Assembly: GCA_016866235.1 (NCBI GenBank)
Contig: VGMW01000006.1
Location: 62,001 to 126,000, forward strand
Direction of reading: 5' to 3'
Length of the DNA: 64,000 bases
DNA from: Bacteroidota bacterium
GTDB taxonomy: Bacteria; Bacteroidota; Bacteroidia; Cytophagales; Cyclobacteriaceae
Shown: piece by piece, positions 55,200-63,523 of the stretch
Layout of the letters: each line of letters starts with the position of its first letter
Numbering within the stretch: position 1 is the stretch's first letter
Notes under the pieces: model-generated
The model's input: only the letters and a program-made list of their open reading frames with translations
The model's database searches: none
What the model was told of the DNA's origin: nothing
Translations under genes and position numbers: made by a program

Positions 55200-55214
55200 A
55201 GGATGATTGTTGAA

Positions 55215-55718
55215 TTATCTTTTGCGAAGGTACTCTACAAAATCAAATGCGTACTGGTGTCGTTCGTCGGTGCTGTGGTGAATTCTGCTGACTTCCTTCC
55301 AGCTCTTTTTATCGAATTCAGGAAAGAAGGTGTCACCTTCAATCGCGGCATCAATTTCTGTGAGGTACAACTTATCAGCGCGCTCCATAAAACTTTTGTA
55401 AATCTCTGAGCCGCCAATGATAAAAACTTCGTTTTGGGCTGACGTTCCCGCTACCGACATAGCGGCTTCTGGGGAATGGACCACCTCGCAGCCCGGTGCT
55501 TTAAAGTCCTGCTGTCGGGTGATGACGATGTTGGTTCGGTTTGGAAGAGGGCGGAATTTCTCTGGTATGGAGTCGAAGTTGCGGCGTCCCATGATAACGG
55601 GGTGACCGGAGGTGGTGCGCATGAAATACTTCATGTCATCCGGAAGGTGCCAGGGGAGTGTATTTTGGCGACCTATGACGCCGTTTTTTGATACTGCTGC
55701 GATAAGGGAAATGATCAT
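55215..55718 (-). CDS. folA: Dihydrofolate reductase
   Basis: A 167-residue DHFR, normal length, reducing dihydrofolate to tetrahydrofolate with NADPH. Typical motifs: [28 protein letters not shown] (residues 2-29, given by location), then [18 protein letters not shown] for the NADPH site and [15 protein letters not shown]. It is 15 bases upstream of the SDR and follows fmt on the minus strand, so the fmt-folA pair links formyl-folate use with folate regeneration. Confidence 0.96.
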   Translation of the reverse strand: MIISLIAAVSKNGVIGRQNTLPWHLPDDMKYFMRTTSGHPVIMGRRNFDSIPEKFRPLPNRTNIVITRQQDFKAPGCEVVHSPEAAMSVAGTSAQNEVFIIGGSEIYKSFMERADKLYLTEIDAAIEGDTFFPEFDKKSWKEVSRIHHSTDERHQYAFDFVEYLRKR

Positions 55719-55738
55719 CAGGTAAATTCAAATCAAAT

Positions 55739-56671
55739 TTATTCCAATTTATTTCCCCTTAGGAATTCGTCAACGTTCATTCTTTTTTTTCCTTCTGGCT
55801 GAAGGTTTAACACACTTATCCAGCCATCAGTTGTTTTGATTTTTAGAAAAGTTTTGAAGTCACTTTTTATTTCCCCTGGTTCTCCAATTGGTTTAATGGG
55901 TTCATTTGGATGAACAGTCTCAACACTAAAAACTTTAAAATTTTGTCCACGTAGTTTGGTCCATGCTCCGGGATAGGGCGATAAACCTCGAATAAAATTC
56001 CTCACAGACTCCGTTGATTGATCCCAGTTGATCTGGCAGGTCTCCCTGAAAATTTTTGGTGCCGGCCTTAGGTTTCCTGAGACAACGGGTTGGGGTATTT
56101 CCTTTGCGGTGCCCAATGCAATGGCGTCCACCGTTCTTGCCATCAGGCTGGCTCCAATCACCCTCAGTTTATCGTAAACAGAGCCAGCGTCATCGGTTGG
56201 TTCAATTTTGATTTTCTCCTGGAACAATATGTTTCCGGTGTCAATTTCCTGCTGAATTCTAAAAGTGGTTACCCCGGTTTCTTTTTCTCCATTGATGATG
56301 GCCCAATTGATGGGCGCAGCGCCACGGTATTGCGGCAGCAACGATCCGTGAAGGTTGTACGTGCCTTTGGGTGGGATACGCCAAACGACTTCCGGTAACA
56401 TTCGAAAAGCAACAACCACAAAAAGGTCGGCCTGCAGATCACTGAGTTGCTTGAGGAATTCCGGATCTTTAAGTTTTTCAGGTTGTAATACGGGTAAAGA
56501 ATATTTTTCCGCACAAACTTTAACATCAGAAGGAACCAGCTTCAAGCCTCTTCCCTGTGGCCTGTCCGGCGCAGTAACCACGCCTACAACTTTATGGGTA
56601 CTGTGGATGAGTGCCTCCAGTGTATCCACCGCAAATTCAGGCGTTCCCATAAATACAATTCGAAGTCCCAC
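55739..56671 (-). CDS. fmt: Methionyl-tRNA formyltransferase
   Basis: Formylates initiator Met-tRNA using 10-formyltetrahydrofolate. The 310-residue protein has the N-terminal formyltransferase core with VFMGTPEFAVDTL, the catalytic HGSLLPQYRGAAPINWAI (about residues 107-124) and the C-terminal OB-fold domain (about 208-310). It is upstream of folA on the same strand with a 20-base gap. Folate metabolism is thus clustered here. Confidence 0.97.
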   Translation of the reverse strand: MGLRIVFMGTPEFAVDTLEALIHSTHKVVGVVTAPDRPQGRGLKLVPSDVKVCAEKYSLPVLQPEKLKDPEFLKQLSDLQADLFVVVAFRMLPEVVWRIPPKGTYNLHGSLLPQYRGAAPINWAIINGEKETGVTTFRIQQEIDTGNILFQEKIKIEPTDDAGSVYDKLRVIGASLMARTVDAIALGTAKEIPQPVVSGNLRPAPKIFRETCQINWDQSTESVRNFIRGLSPYPGAWTKLRGQNFKVFSVETVHPNEPIKPIGEPGEIKSDFKTFLKIKTTDGWISVLNLQPEGKKRMNVDEFLRGNKLE

Positions 56672-56696
56672 GAAAGCCTGTGATTAAATTTTGAAA

Positions 56697-57428
56697 TCAG
56701 TGTTTGGGATCCCGGTTTTTTTTGAGTTTGGTATGCTCAATTTCAAGCGAAACCAATCTTGCGATAATGACCACCGGATACAACATGCCGGTCATGGATT
56801 GAAAAATTACAAGGGATTTTGTCATTGGATCGATCGGTACGATATCTCCTGCGCCGACCGTCGTCTGTACCACAAAGGAGAAATAAACCATGTAGGCAAA
56901 ATTCAGTTCAGGGTTGTGGCTGTTGCTGAACACAAATGCGCCTTGATTTGATAAATAGATAAGGTTGTACAGAAATGAACAAACCAGACCAATTAAGATA
57001 TACACGACAACTGCGCCCTGTACACGGTACGTGTTGACTTCATCATCATCCCGTACAACGAACTTGAATATCACGATGCTCAACGTTGCAAAAAATGAGG
57101 TCGATAAAATCATGTCGATTTTTTCCACCGTTGGATCGGCATAGAAATAATCCAGGACTCTGAAGGAAAATGCCATCAGTGCGAGAACCAGTAGGACTTT
57201 TCTCAGCAGTCCGGTCTGCAGGGATTCATCCTTTGCCGCACTAAAGTATCCGGCCAGAACGATGAGGTTAAAAACAATATCCTGAATGGCTTCCTCAATC
57301 GCATTTTCTTCTGAAAGCGGCATCCAGGTCACGATACCGATAAACAGATACACCAATAGGGCCGTGAGGCTTCGTTCCTGTGTCCAATAATTAAAGTTGG
57401 CCGTCCAGGCCTGCCTGATTTTTTTCAT
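56697..57428 (-). CDS. Ion channel family protein with an altered pore motif (GAG)
   Basis: A 243-residue membrane protein with about six hydrophobic helices and a C-terminal pore-loop pair (Ion_trans_2-like, about residues 155-230). The pore helix and filter read YFSFVVQTTVGAGDIVP, so the canonical GYG of K+ selectivity filters is GAG; the codons at about 56849-56857 (minus strand GGC GCA GGA) are clear. The surrounding pattern (aromatic pore helix, TTVG, GD, then P) still fits a K+ channel-type fold. Selectivity may be changed or lost. It precedes fmt on the same strand after 25 bases. Confidence 0.75.
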   Translation of the reverse strand: MKKIRQAWTANFNYWTQERSLTALLVYLFIGIVTWMPLSEENAIEEAIQDIVFNLIVLAGYFSAAKDESLQTGLLRKVLLVLALMAFSFRVLDYFYADPTVEKIDMILSTSFFATLSIVIFKFVVRDDDEVNTYRVQGAVVVYILIGLVCSFLYNLIYLSNQGAFVFSNSHNPELNFAYMVYFSFVVQTTVGAGDIVPIDPMTKSLVIFQSMTGMLYPVVIIARLVSLEIEHTKLKKNRDPKH

Positions 57429-57453
57429 GCCTAAGCAAATAAGCCAGCGCTGA

Positions 57454-58749
57454 TTATTTTAATTCCAGCTCGACAATGGTGTCAATTTCTTCGCGCTTGC
57501 CCTTTGGAATTTTAATGCTCAACCCAAGGTCTGTTTCGGTGAATTTAAGCGGTGTGCGATCGCTGAACATTTTTGCGGAGGCGATCTTCTTACCCAACGA
57601 AGGCAGGGTGAGTGTTTCATCTTCCCAATTCAGCACATGGACGTACACTTTATTTCCTTTTTGGGTGGTTACACCCCAGGTGCGCGGGGTTAATGGTCCG
57701 CCCTTGGTTCCATAAATGGTTTCGCCATTCTTTCGCATCCATTCACCCATTTGTCCCAAAAGTTTCACATGTTCAGGCTGAATTTTTCCATTTGGCATTG
57801 GACCAACATTCAATAAAAAATTAGCACCATATCCCGCAGCCTTAATAACATAACGGATCAGATCGGCTTTGCTCTTGTGTGCCTGATCCTGCAGGTTAAA
57901 TCCCCAGGTGTTGTTGATCGTTTCACAGGTTTCCAGCGGCAGGCTTCCGACTTTCTGATCACCAGAGAAGCCGGTGGTGTTGTGACCCGGTAAATCTTTT
58001 TCAAACATTTGAAAATCTTCCCCTTCAAATGGGGCGAGGTGGTGATTGCTTCCAACCATTGCCGAAGGTTGCAGCCGATGAATCAGGTCGTACGTCTGTC
58101 GGAGCCTCCATTCGGCCTTGGGCTTATCCCACATGCCATCGAACCAAATTCCTGCAATTGGTCCATAGCCGGTAAGTAATTCTGTTAACTGGGTATCCAT
58201 GTAATCGAGATACTTGTTCCAATCCCCACTTTCCGGTCTGCCGGTATACGATACGCCCGTCCCGCCACGGGGAAAATAATCGGGGTGGTGCCAATCCAAT
58301 TGTGAATGATAAAAGAAAAGTTTGATGCCCTGCTTTTGGCATTCCTCGGCGAGCATTTTCAATATGTCTTTTCCGTAGGGGGTTTTTTTCACAACGTTGT
58401 AATCAGAGACTTTACTATCCCACATGGCGAATCCATCGTGGTGTTTACTGGTGATGGTGATGTATTTCATCCCGGCATCCTTAACCATACTTACCCATTC
58501 AGCAGCATTAAATTCAGTTGGATTAAAGAAGGAAGGGAGTTTCTCATAGGTTGCTGCGGGAATACGCTGGTTGTTCATCACCCATTCGCCATCGCCAAGG
58601 ACACTGTACACACCCCAATGAACAAACAACCCAAATCGTGCCTCCTCAAACCATTGACGGGTTTTGAGGTTTTCTTCTGTTGGCTGATAAGGCTGGGCGA
58701 CCGCCACAGAGGCCTGAAATAAAATCAGAAGGAAAAACAATCTTTTCAT
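57454..58749 (-). CDS. Alpha-L-fucosidase (GH29), secreted
   Basis: A 431-residue glycoside hydrolase family 29 enzyme with a signal peptide (about residues 1-18), so periplasmic or extracellular. The family pattern is strong: RQWFEEARFGLFVHWGVYS, KYITITSKHHDGFAMWDSKVS, and IAGIWFDGMWDKPKAEW, whose Asp in WFDG is the catalytic nucleophile. It cleaves terminal alpha-L-fucose from glycans. No SusC/SusD pair or other polysaccharide utilisation genes are nearby, so it may act alone or with distant loci. Confidence 0.95.
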   Translation of the reverse strand: MKRLFFLLILFQASVAVAQPYQPTEENLKTRQWFEEARFGLFVHWGVYSVLGDGEWVMNNQRIPAATYEKLPSFFNPTEFNAAEWVSMVKDAGMKYITITSKHHDGFAMWDSKVSDYNVVKKTPYGKDILKMLAEECQKQGIKLFFYHSQLDWHHPDYFPRGGTGVSYTGRPESGDWNKYLDYMDTQLTELLTGYGPIAGIWFDGMWDKPKAEWRLRQTYDLIHRLQPSAMVGSNHHLAPFEGEDFQMFEKDLPGHNTTGFSGDQKVGSLPLETCETINNTWGFNLQDQAHKSKADLIRYVIKAAGYGANFLLNVGPMPNGKIQPEHVKLLGQMGEWMRKNGETIYGTKGGPLTPRTWGVTTQKGNKVYVHVLNWEDETLTLPSLGKKIASAKMFSDRTPLKFTETDLGLSIKIPKGKREEIDTIVELELK

Positions 58750-58791
58750 AGGCTGGGGTTTGGTTCTGAAAGATCAAAAAAAACAAGCCCA

Positions 58792-58818
58792 TAAGCAATG
58801 TCATAGGCTACTTGCTTA
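58792..58818. promoter_or_regulatory. Inverted repeat between divergent fucosidase and aminopeptidase P genes
   Basis: TAAGCAA (58792-58798) and TTGCTTA (58812-58818) are perfect 7-base inverted repeats around 13 bases, in the 94-base space between two divergent starts. It could be an operator shared by both genes; AT-rich repeats of this size also occur by chance. Confidence 0.3.
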
Positions 58819-58843
58819 ATTTTCCAATTCTATTTTCATGCTT

Positions 58844-60136
58844 ATGCGATACGATCCGATTGATTCATCACTATTCAGCGGTAACCGAAAGCGGTTGGCG
58901 GCTCTGCTCCATACGTCTGGTATGGCTGTCGTGAACAGCAACGACATTATGCCGACCAATGCCGATGGCACCATGGCATTCAGGCAGAACAGTGACCTGT
59001 TCTACCTCACAGGCATCAATCAGGAGGAAACCATTTTATTGCTTTGCCCAGGTGCGCCGGAAAAACACCTGAAGGAAATTCTTTTCATTCGGGAACCCAA
59101 TGAGCTTCTGGAAAAATGGGAGGGTCATAAGTTGACCAAAAAGGAAGCAACTGCACTATCGGGTGTTGAAACCGTTATTTGGCTTTCTGATTTCAAAAAA
59201 ATATTTCACCACCTGATGGTTATGGGTGGGGTTTCCAGTGTATTTCTAAACACCAACGAGCATTACCGATCGGATGTGGTGGTGGAGTCGCGTGACGCGC
59301 GATTCATCGAATGGTGCAAAGCAAATTATCCGCTTCACCGGTATGAAAGACTTGCGCCATTGCTGGCATCACTGCGTTCGGTAAAAAGCCGTCTTGAAAT
59401 AAACCTAATGGCTGAGGCTTGCAGGATTACTGAAAAAGGTTTTCGTCGAATTTTGAAGTTCGTTCGTCCGGGGGTTAAGGAATATGAGATTGAGGCGGAG
59501 TACCTCCATGAATTTGTACGAAACCGTTCGCGCGGATTTGCTTATCAGCCGATAATTGCCGGCGGAAAAAATAATGTCATCCTCCATTACACCGAGAACA
59601 ACCGGGAATGTAAAGCCGGTGAATTGGTATTACTGGATGTGGCGGCTGAATATGCGAATTACAATTCCGACCTCACCAGAACCATCCCGGTGAGTGGTCG
59701 GTTCACCAAGCGACAGAAAGATGTTTATAAATCGGTCCTTAAGGTTATGCGTGAGGCCATGTCCATGATGGGTACCTCGGTGGTTTATTTTGATTACCAT
59801 CGTGAGGTGGAAAAAATTATGGCCTCCGAACTCGTACGTTTAAAACTGATGACCAAAAAGGAATTCACTAAGGAAATTTCGTCTTCGCTTCGGAAATATT
59901 ATTACCACGGGACCTCTCATATGCTCGGTCTTGACGTACACGATGTAGGCAACATGCATGAGAAAATGAAGTTGGGTTCGGTTTGGACGGTCGAGCCGGG
60001 TATTTACATCAAAGAGGAAGGCTTTGGAATAAGACTGGAAAATAATGTGGTCATTGAAAAGCGCGGTGTCACGGATTTGATGAAAACCATTCCACTCGAT
60101 CCGGATGAAATAGAGGATTTAATGAATTCGAAATAA
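58844..60136 (+). CDS. pepP: Xaa-Pro aminopeptidase (aminopeptidase P, M24B)
   Basis: A 430-residue M24 metallopeptidase that removes N-terminal residues linked to proline. The N-terminal AMP_N domain (about residues 1-150) includes VNSNDIMPTNADGTMAFRQNSDLFYLTG; the pita-bread domain shows metal-ligand segments GELVLLDVAAEYANYNSDLTR, YYHGTSHMLGLDVHDVG and VWTVEPGIYI, GIRLENNVV (locations about 268, 350, 385 and 400). All five metal ligands appear present. The start is either the ATG at 58838 or at 58844. Confidence 0.93.
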   Translation: MRYDPIDSSLFSGNRKRLAALLHTSGMAVVNSNDIMPTNADGTMAFRQNSDLFYLTGINQEETILLLCPGAPEKHLKEILFIREPNELLEKWEGHKLTKKEATALSGVETVIWLSDFKKIFHHLMVMGGVSSVFLNTNEHYRSDVVVESRDARFIEWCKANYPLHRYERLAPLLASLRSVKSRLEINLMAEACRITEKGFRRILKFVRPGVKEYEIEAEYLHEFVRNRSRGFAYQPIIAGGKNNVILHYTENNRECKAGELVLLDVAAEYANYNSDLTRTIPVSGRFTKRQKDVYKSVLKVMREAMSMMGTSVVYFDYHREVEKIMASELVRLKLMTKKEFTKEISSSLRKYYYHGTSHMLGLDVHDVGNMHEKMKLGSVWTVEPGIYIKEEGFGIRLENNVVIEKRGVTDLMKTIPLDPDEIEDLMNSK

Positions 60137-60145
60137 AATCTTTTT

Positions 60146-60571
60146 ATGCCAGTTGAAAATATTCATGCCGGTGGAGCGCCGGATCCTGTTGGTGCCTATC
60201 CTCATGCAAAACGTGTAGGTTCTCTGTTGTTTTTGTCAGGGGTGGGTCCGCGGAAAAAAGGGTCTAAAGAAATTCCCGGGGTTACACTGGGTACGGATGG
60301 ATCCATTTTAAACTACGACATTGAAGTGCAATGTCATTCGGTTTTTCAAAACGTACGATCCATTTTGGAAGCTTCCGGTGCTCGGTGGGAAGATCTGGTG
60401 GACGTAACCGTTTACCTCACTTCAATGAAAAATGATTTTCCGGTATTCAATAAGTTATGGTCGGAATACTTTAAGGAAAATCAACCTTGTAGAACTACCC
60501 TTGAAATCAATGCACTCCCAACGCCCATTGCCATTGAGCTCAAATGCATCGCATGGGTAGGGGATCGTTAG
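60146..60571 (+). CDS. RidA family protein (enamine/imine deaminase-like)
   Basis: A 141-residue YjgF/RidA-family protein. Its trimeric relatives hydrolyse reactive enamines and imines formed by PLP enzymes. Family segments are GAYPHAKRVGSLLFLSGVGP, the SILEASG-x-x-W helix ending and DVTVYLTSMKNDFPVFNKLW, and the late substrate-site RTTLEINALPTPI, in which an Arg that binds the carboxylate is expected (in PCRTTLE). It directly follows pepP with nine bases between, on the same strand, suggesting co-transcription. Confidence 0.9.
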   Translation: MPVENIHAGGAPDPVGAYPHAKRVGSLLFLSGVGPRKKGSKEIPGVTLGTDGSILNYDIEVQCHSVFQNVRSILEASGARWEDLVDVTVYLTSMKNDFPVFNKLWSEYFKENQPCRTTLEINALPTPIAIELKCIAWVGDR

Positions 60572-60591
60572 AAATAATCTATTAGGTCAGC

Positions 60592-60918
60592 TTATACAGC
60601 GAAGCTTTCGCCGCAGCCACAGGTTCTGGTGGCATTTGGGTTGATGAACTGGAAACCTTTACCGTTCAGACCATCCGAAAAATCCAATGTAGTGCCCAGA
60701 AGATAGAGTAAGCTCTTTTTGTCCACCAGGATTCTTACGCCCTTGTCTTCGAATATCTGATCGGCGGGTTGTATTTCGGTGTCAAAATTAAGGTCGTACA
60801 TCAACCCGCTGCATCCGCCACCTTTTACCGAAACCCGGATCCCGCTTTCTGCAGGTTTACCTTCAGCAACCAACAACTCCGCTATTTTAGATTTTGCCTT
60901 ATCTGTGACGTTAATCAT
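60592..60918 (-). CDS. A-type iron-sulfur carrier (IscA/ErpA/SufA-like)
   Basis: A 108-residue A-type carrier that delivers Fe-S clusters to target enzymes. The three conserved cysteines are visible: one in VKGGGCSGLMYDL (about residue 36) and two in TRCGCGE-type ending RTCGCGESFAV (about 101 and 103). Its long, conserved GFQFINPNA segment precedes the CGC pair. A good promoter and dyad lie at 61006-61036. Likely targets in the window include LeuC and, if it carried a cluster, the photolyase-like protein. Confidence 0.93.
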   Translation of the reverse strand: MINVTDKAKSKIAELLVAEGKPAESGIRVSVKGGGCSGLMYDLNFDTEIQPADQIFEDKGVRILVDKKSLLYLLGTTLDFSDGLNGKGFQFINPNATRTCGCGESFAV

Positions 60919-61005
60919 ACCATTTCGCTTTTTCTGCGCTCCTTAACTCCCTTGAGACTAACTTTTACAACCTCGAAAACCTCAGAAAGATTCCCGATTT
61001 TCGCG

Positions 61006-61036
61006 CAAAGTTATACAACCGGACCATCCGGTTCAA
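61006..61036 (-). promoter_or_regulatory. Promoter of the iscA-like gene with a dyad filling its spacer
   Basis: On the minus strand TTG (61036-61034), then 20 bases, then TAACTTTG (61013-61006), a good Bacteroidota -33/-7 pair. The spacer contains a perfect 7-base inverted repeat AACCGGA (61017-61023) and TCCGGTT (61027-61033) with a 3-base centre, a favourable place for a repressor. The predicted leader is about 80 bases. Confidence 0.55.
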
Positions 61037-61076
61037 TCGCTTCAAACATGATTTTTTTGAAACTATCCCATCCATT

Positions 61077-61487
61077 ATGGAAAGAATAGAGCATATCGGC
61101 CTGGCTGTCCGCGATCTGGCAGCTTCTGAAAAGATTTTTGAAAAGTTGCTTGGCAGGCCGGCTTACAAAAAGGAGTTCGTAGCCTCCGAACAGGTGACCA
61201 CTGTTTTTTTTAAGGTTGGGGATGTTAAAATCGAATTGCTGGGCTCCGAAAATAAAGACTCGGCCATCGGAAAATTTTTGGACAAAAGAGGGGAGGGCAT
61301 CCACCATATTGCGTTTCATTCCGGTGACCTTCAAAATGATACCGCCCGCCTCACCCAGGAGGGATTTGCATTTACCGGATCCCCACGCCTTGGCGCCGAA
61401 AATAAAATGGTAAACTTTATTCATCCCGCCTCTGCCTCCGGTGTGCTGGTTGAACTTTGTATGGATAATCTTGAAAATCATGAGTGA
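61077..61487 (+). CDS. mce: Methylmalonyl-CoA epimerase
   Basis: A 136-residue vicinal-oxygen-chelate (VOC) fold protein that interconverts the 2R and 2S forms of methylmalonyl-CoA. Typical motifs are IEHIGLAVRDLAASEKIFEKLLG at the N-terminus (residues 3-25, by location), VTTVFFKVGDVKIELLGS and the metal-site GIHHIAFHSGD (about residues 77-87), with ELC near the end in VLVELCMD. It matches short bacterial epimerases in length. It overlaps thiL by eight bases, a combination that suggests economy rather than a shared pathway. No methylmalonyl-CoA mutase lies in the window. Confidence 0.93.
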   Translation: MERIEHIGLAVRDLAASEKIFEKLLGRPAYKKEFVASEQVTTVFFKVGDVKIELLGSENKDSAIGKFLDKRGEGIHHIAFHSGDLQNDTARLTQEGFAFTGSPRLGAENKMVNFIHPASASGVLVELCMDNLENHE

Positions 61488-62511
61488 ACAACGTTCTGAA
61501 ATTTCTGCGCTCGGTGAATTTGGTCTGATCGATCGGTTGGCAGAGCCTTTCAAAATTCAACACCCCGATACCGTAAAAGGTATTGGCGATGATGCAGCGG
61601 TCATCCGATGCGGCGATCACCTTTCACTGCTTTCCACCGATATGCTATTAGAAGGTGTTCACTTTGATTTACGCTATGTCCCGCTTCAACATCTTGGCTA
61701 TAAGGCCATCGCCGTAAATGTATCGGATATCGCTGCCATGAATGGTAAGCCTGGACAAGTGGTTGTCGGTCTGGGCATCAGCAACCGTTTCTCGGTAGAA
61801 GCAGTGGAAGAATTGTATGCCGGCATCAAAGCTGCCTGTCAGCACTATGGTGTTGATCTTGTCGGCGGCGACACCACCTCCTCTGCTGTTGGTCTGGTAT
61901 TGTCAATCGCTGTACGAGGTACGGTCGATTCTGATAAAATCGCCTTTCGCTCGGGTGCTTCAGCCAATGATATTTTGTGCGTTACCGGCGACCTAGGCGC
62001 AGCCTATATGGGGTTGCAGGTGTTAGAGCGGGAAAAGGAAGTTTTCCTGAGCAACCCCGGCACACAACCAGATCTTGAGAAATATTCCTACCTCGTGGGT
62101 CGTCAGTTAAAACCAGAAGCGCGCATGGACATTGTGCATGAGCTGGAAGAATTAAAGGTGGTGCCCACTGCAATGATTGATGTTTCCGACGGCCTCGCGT
62201 CTGAACTTCTTCACATCGGCAGAAACTCCAGATGTGGGGTCAAAATATTTGAGGATAAAGTACCCATCGACCATCAGACGTTTGAAACTGCGGTTGAATT
62301 TAAAATAGATCCCATCACCGCTGCCTTAAACGGAGGTGAAGATTATGAGCTGCTGTTTACGATTAAGCCTGCTGATTTTGAAAAACTAAAAAATCATGCC
62401 GACATCCACTTCATCGGACATCTTCACACGGCAATGGATCAAAATGTGATGATTACCAAGGCTGGTAACACAGTAGCACTGACTGCGCAGGGCTGGAATC
62501 ATTTCTCCTGA
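61480..62511 (+). CDS. thiL: Thiamine-monophosphate kinase
   Basis: A 343-residue ATP-dependent kinase making thiamine diphosphate from thiamine monophosphate. The fold is that of the PurM/ThiL/SelD family; family segments are FGLIDRLAEPF, VKGIGDDAAVI (about residues 35-45), LLSTDMLLEGVHFD, NVSDIAAMNGKPG and LVGGDTTSSA, with MIDVSDGLASELLHIG and GGEDYELLFTI later. The ATG at 61480 is chosen over a longer frame starting at 61441. It overlaps the methylmalonyl-CoA epimerase gene by eight bases. Confidence 0.95.
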   Translation: MSEQRSEISALGEFGLIDRLAEPFKIQHPDTVKGIGDDAAVIRCGDHLSLLSTDMLLEGVHFDLRYVPLQHLGYKAIAVNVSDIAAMNGKPGQVVVGLGISNRFSVEAVEELYAGIKAACQHYGVDLVGGDTTSSAVGLVLSIAVRGTVDSDKIAFRSGASANDILCVTGDLGAAYMGLQVLEREKEVFLSNPGTQPDLEKYSYLVGRQLKPEARMDIVHELEELKVVPTAMIDVSDGLASELLHIGRNSRCGVKIFEDKVPIDHQTFETAVEFKIDPITAALNGGEDYELLFTIKPADFEKLKNHADIHFIGHLHTAMDQNVMITKAGNTVALTAQGWNHFS

Positions 62512-62513
62512 CC

Positions 62514-62879
62514 TCAATCGGTCGGGTAGGGAATGTAAACGAAACGGGTAAAGTCTTTGTCGATTACAAACAGGCAACAAAACTCATCCGGATCTTTATA
62601 ATGCTCAATGAAGGCTTCTTTTTTATCCGGCCCCACCAGATCTCTCTGTAAAAACTCATCCAGAAAACTGGCGAAGTAATTCCATTCTAAATCCATTCTT
62701 TCCTTTTCGATCATGATTTTACCGATCGGCTGATCGTCGCGACTTATGGCGAAAATCGGAAATTCAAATCCGGCTTTTCTGATCTGATAGGAGGCCTCCC
62801 GTAAGTGATCGGCCACTCGGACAAAATCGGAGGAGATGGTCCCCAGGTATTTACCGCTTAGCTCCGGATCGTTGTGCAT
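62514..62879 (-). CDS. Conserved hypothetical protein
   Basis: A 121-residue soluble protein with no motif I recognise. It is alpha/beta in pattern, with VRVADHLREASYQIRKAG as a likely helix followed by the strand PIFAISRDDQPIG, and a compact C-terminal half with DPDEFCCLFVIDKDFTRFVYIPYPTD (residues 96-121, by location). Similar small proteins occur in Bacteroidota next to housekeeping genes. It starts 24 bases after the convergently read AcpH-like gene in minus orientation, so they may share a transcript. Function is unknown. Confidence 0.55.
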   Translation of the reverse strand: MHNDPELSGKYLGTISSDFVRVADHLREASYQIRKAGFEFPIFAISRDDQPIGKIMIEKERMDLEWNYFASFLDEFLQRDLVGPDKKEAFIEHYKDPDEFCCLFVIDKDFTRFVYIPYPTD

Positions 62880-62903
62880 GGCTCAAAATTATCAAATCGA
62901 ATT

Positions 62904-63512
62904 TTACGTTGATGCTGAAATTATTCCGTGGCGTCGAAGGTAGTCTTGGCACATCGCTTCAGCTTCTATGATGAAGGATTCAAATTCCTGCTGGAAGAGG
63001 GTATAATCGGCTTGCAGGTCTTCGGCTGCGAATTCCATTCCTGAGGCATAAGGCGTTCTTCTTGACATGCCGTTTAGAACCGAACGGATGCCTTCCAGGC
63101 TTGCGTAAGCAACCAGCCAATTGCCCCTGATCATGTGGGGCAACATGTGTAGCGCTCTTTCAGGAACGTGGCTTGAATTGCTTTGAACCAATTGATAGAC
63201 TTGCTCCGCAAACTGACCAAGCGGGGTGGGGTGATAATTTCTCCATTGGGCCGCCAGGAAGTGGTCATAGAAAATGTCTATCACAACGCCGGAATAGTGT
63301 CTGTATTTATGCCGGATGCGGTCCTTGCTCGACTTCACACAAGGATGTCGGTCGGTAAACTGATCGATTTCACGGTGCAGTAAAATTCCTGCAGCCAGTT
63401 TCTCAGGAAATCTGGATTGGGGCGTTCTTCCTTTAACAAAATCACCAATAAAATTTCCGAGCTGAACCTCCTGATCATTGCCGGACAGAAACAAATGTCC
63501 AAGAAAATTCAC
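62904..63512 (-). CDS. ACP phosphodiesterase-like hydrolase (AcpH/DUF479)
   Basis: A 202-residue HD-like metal hydrolase of the AcpH family, which in E. coli removes the 4'-phosphopantetheine group from acyl carrier protein. The opening MNFLGHLFLSGNDQEVQLGNF, then ILLHREIDQFTDRHP and VIDIFYDHFLAAQWRNY match the family, including its conserved His and Asp residues. Bacteroidota members are annotated DUF479, and ACP turnover is a reasonable but unproved role. It begins 11 bases upstream of dnaE's stop on the same strand. Confidence 0.82.
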   Translation of the reverse strand: MNFLGHLFLSGNDQEVQLGNFIGDFVKGRTPQSRFPEKLAAGILLHREIDQFTDRHPCVKSSKDRIRHKYRHYSGVVIDIFYDHFLAAQWRNYHPTPLGQFAEQVYQLVQSNSSHVPERALHMLPHMIRGNWLVAYASLEGIRSVLNGMSRRTPYASGMEFAAEDLQADYTLFQQEFESFIIEAEAMCQDYLRRHGIISAST

Positions 63513-63523
63513 GGTTGTTTCAG

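Noticed and set aside
58747-58809. Direct repeat CATAGGCT (58747-58754 and 58802-58809)
   Set aside because: Only eight bases, one copy overlapping the fucosidase start codon; too short to support a function.
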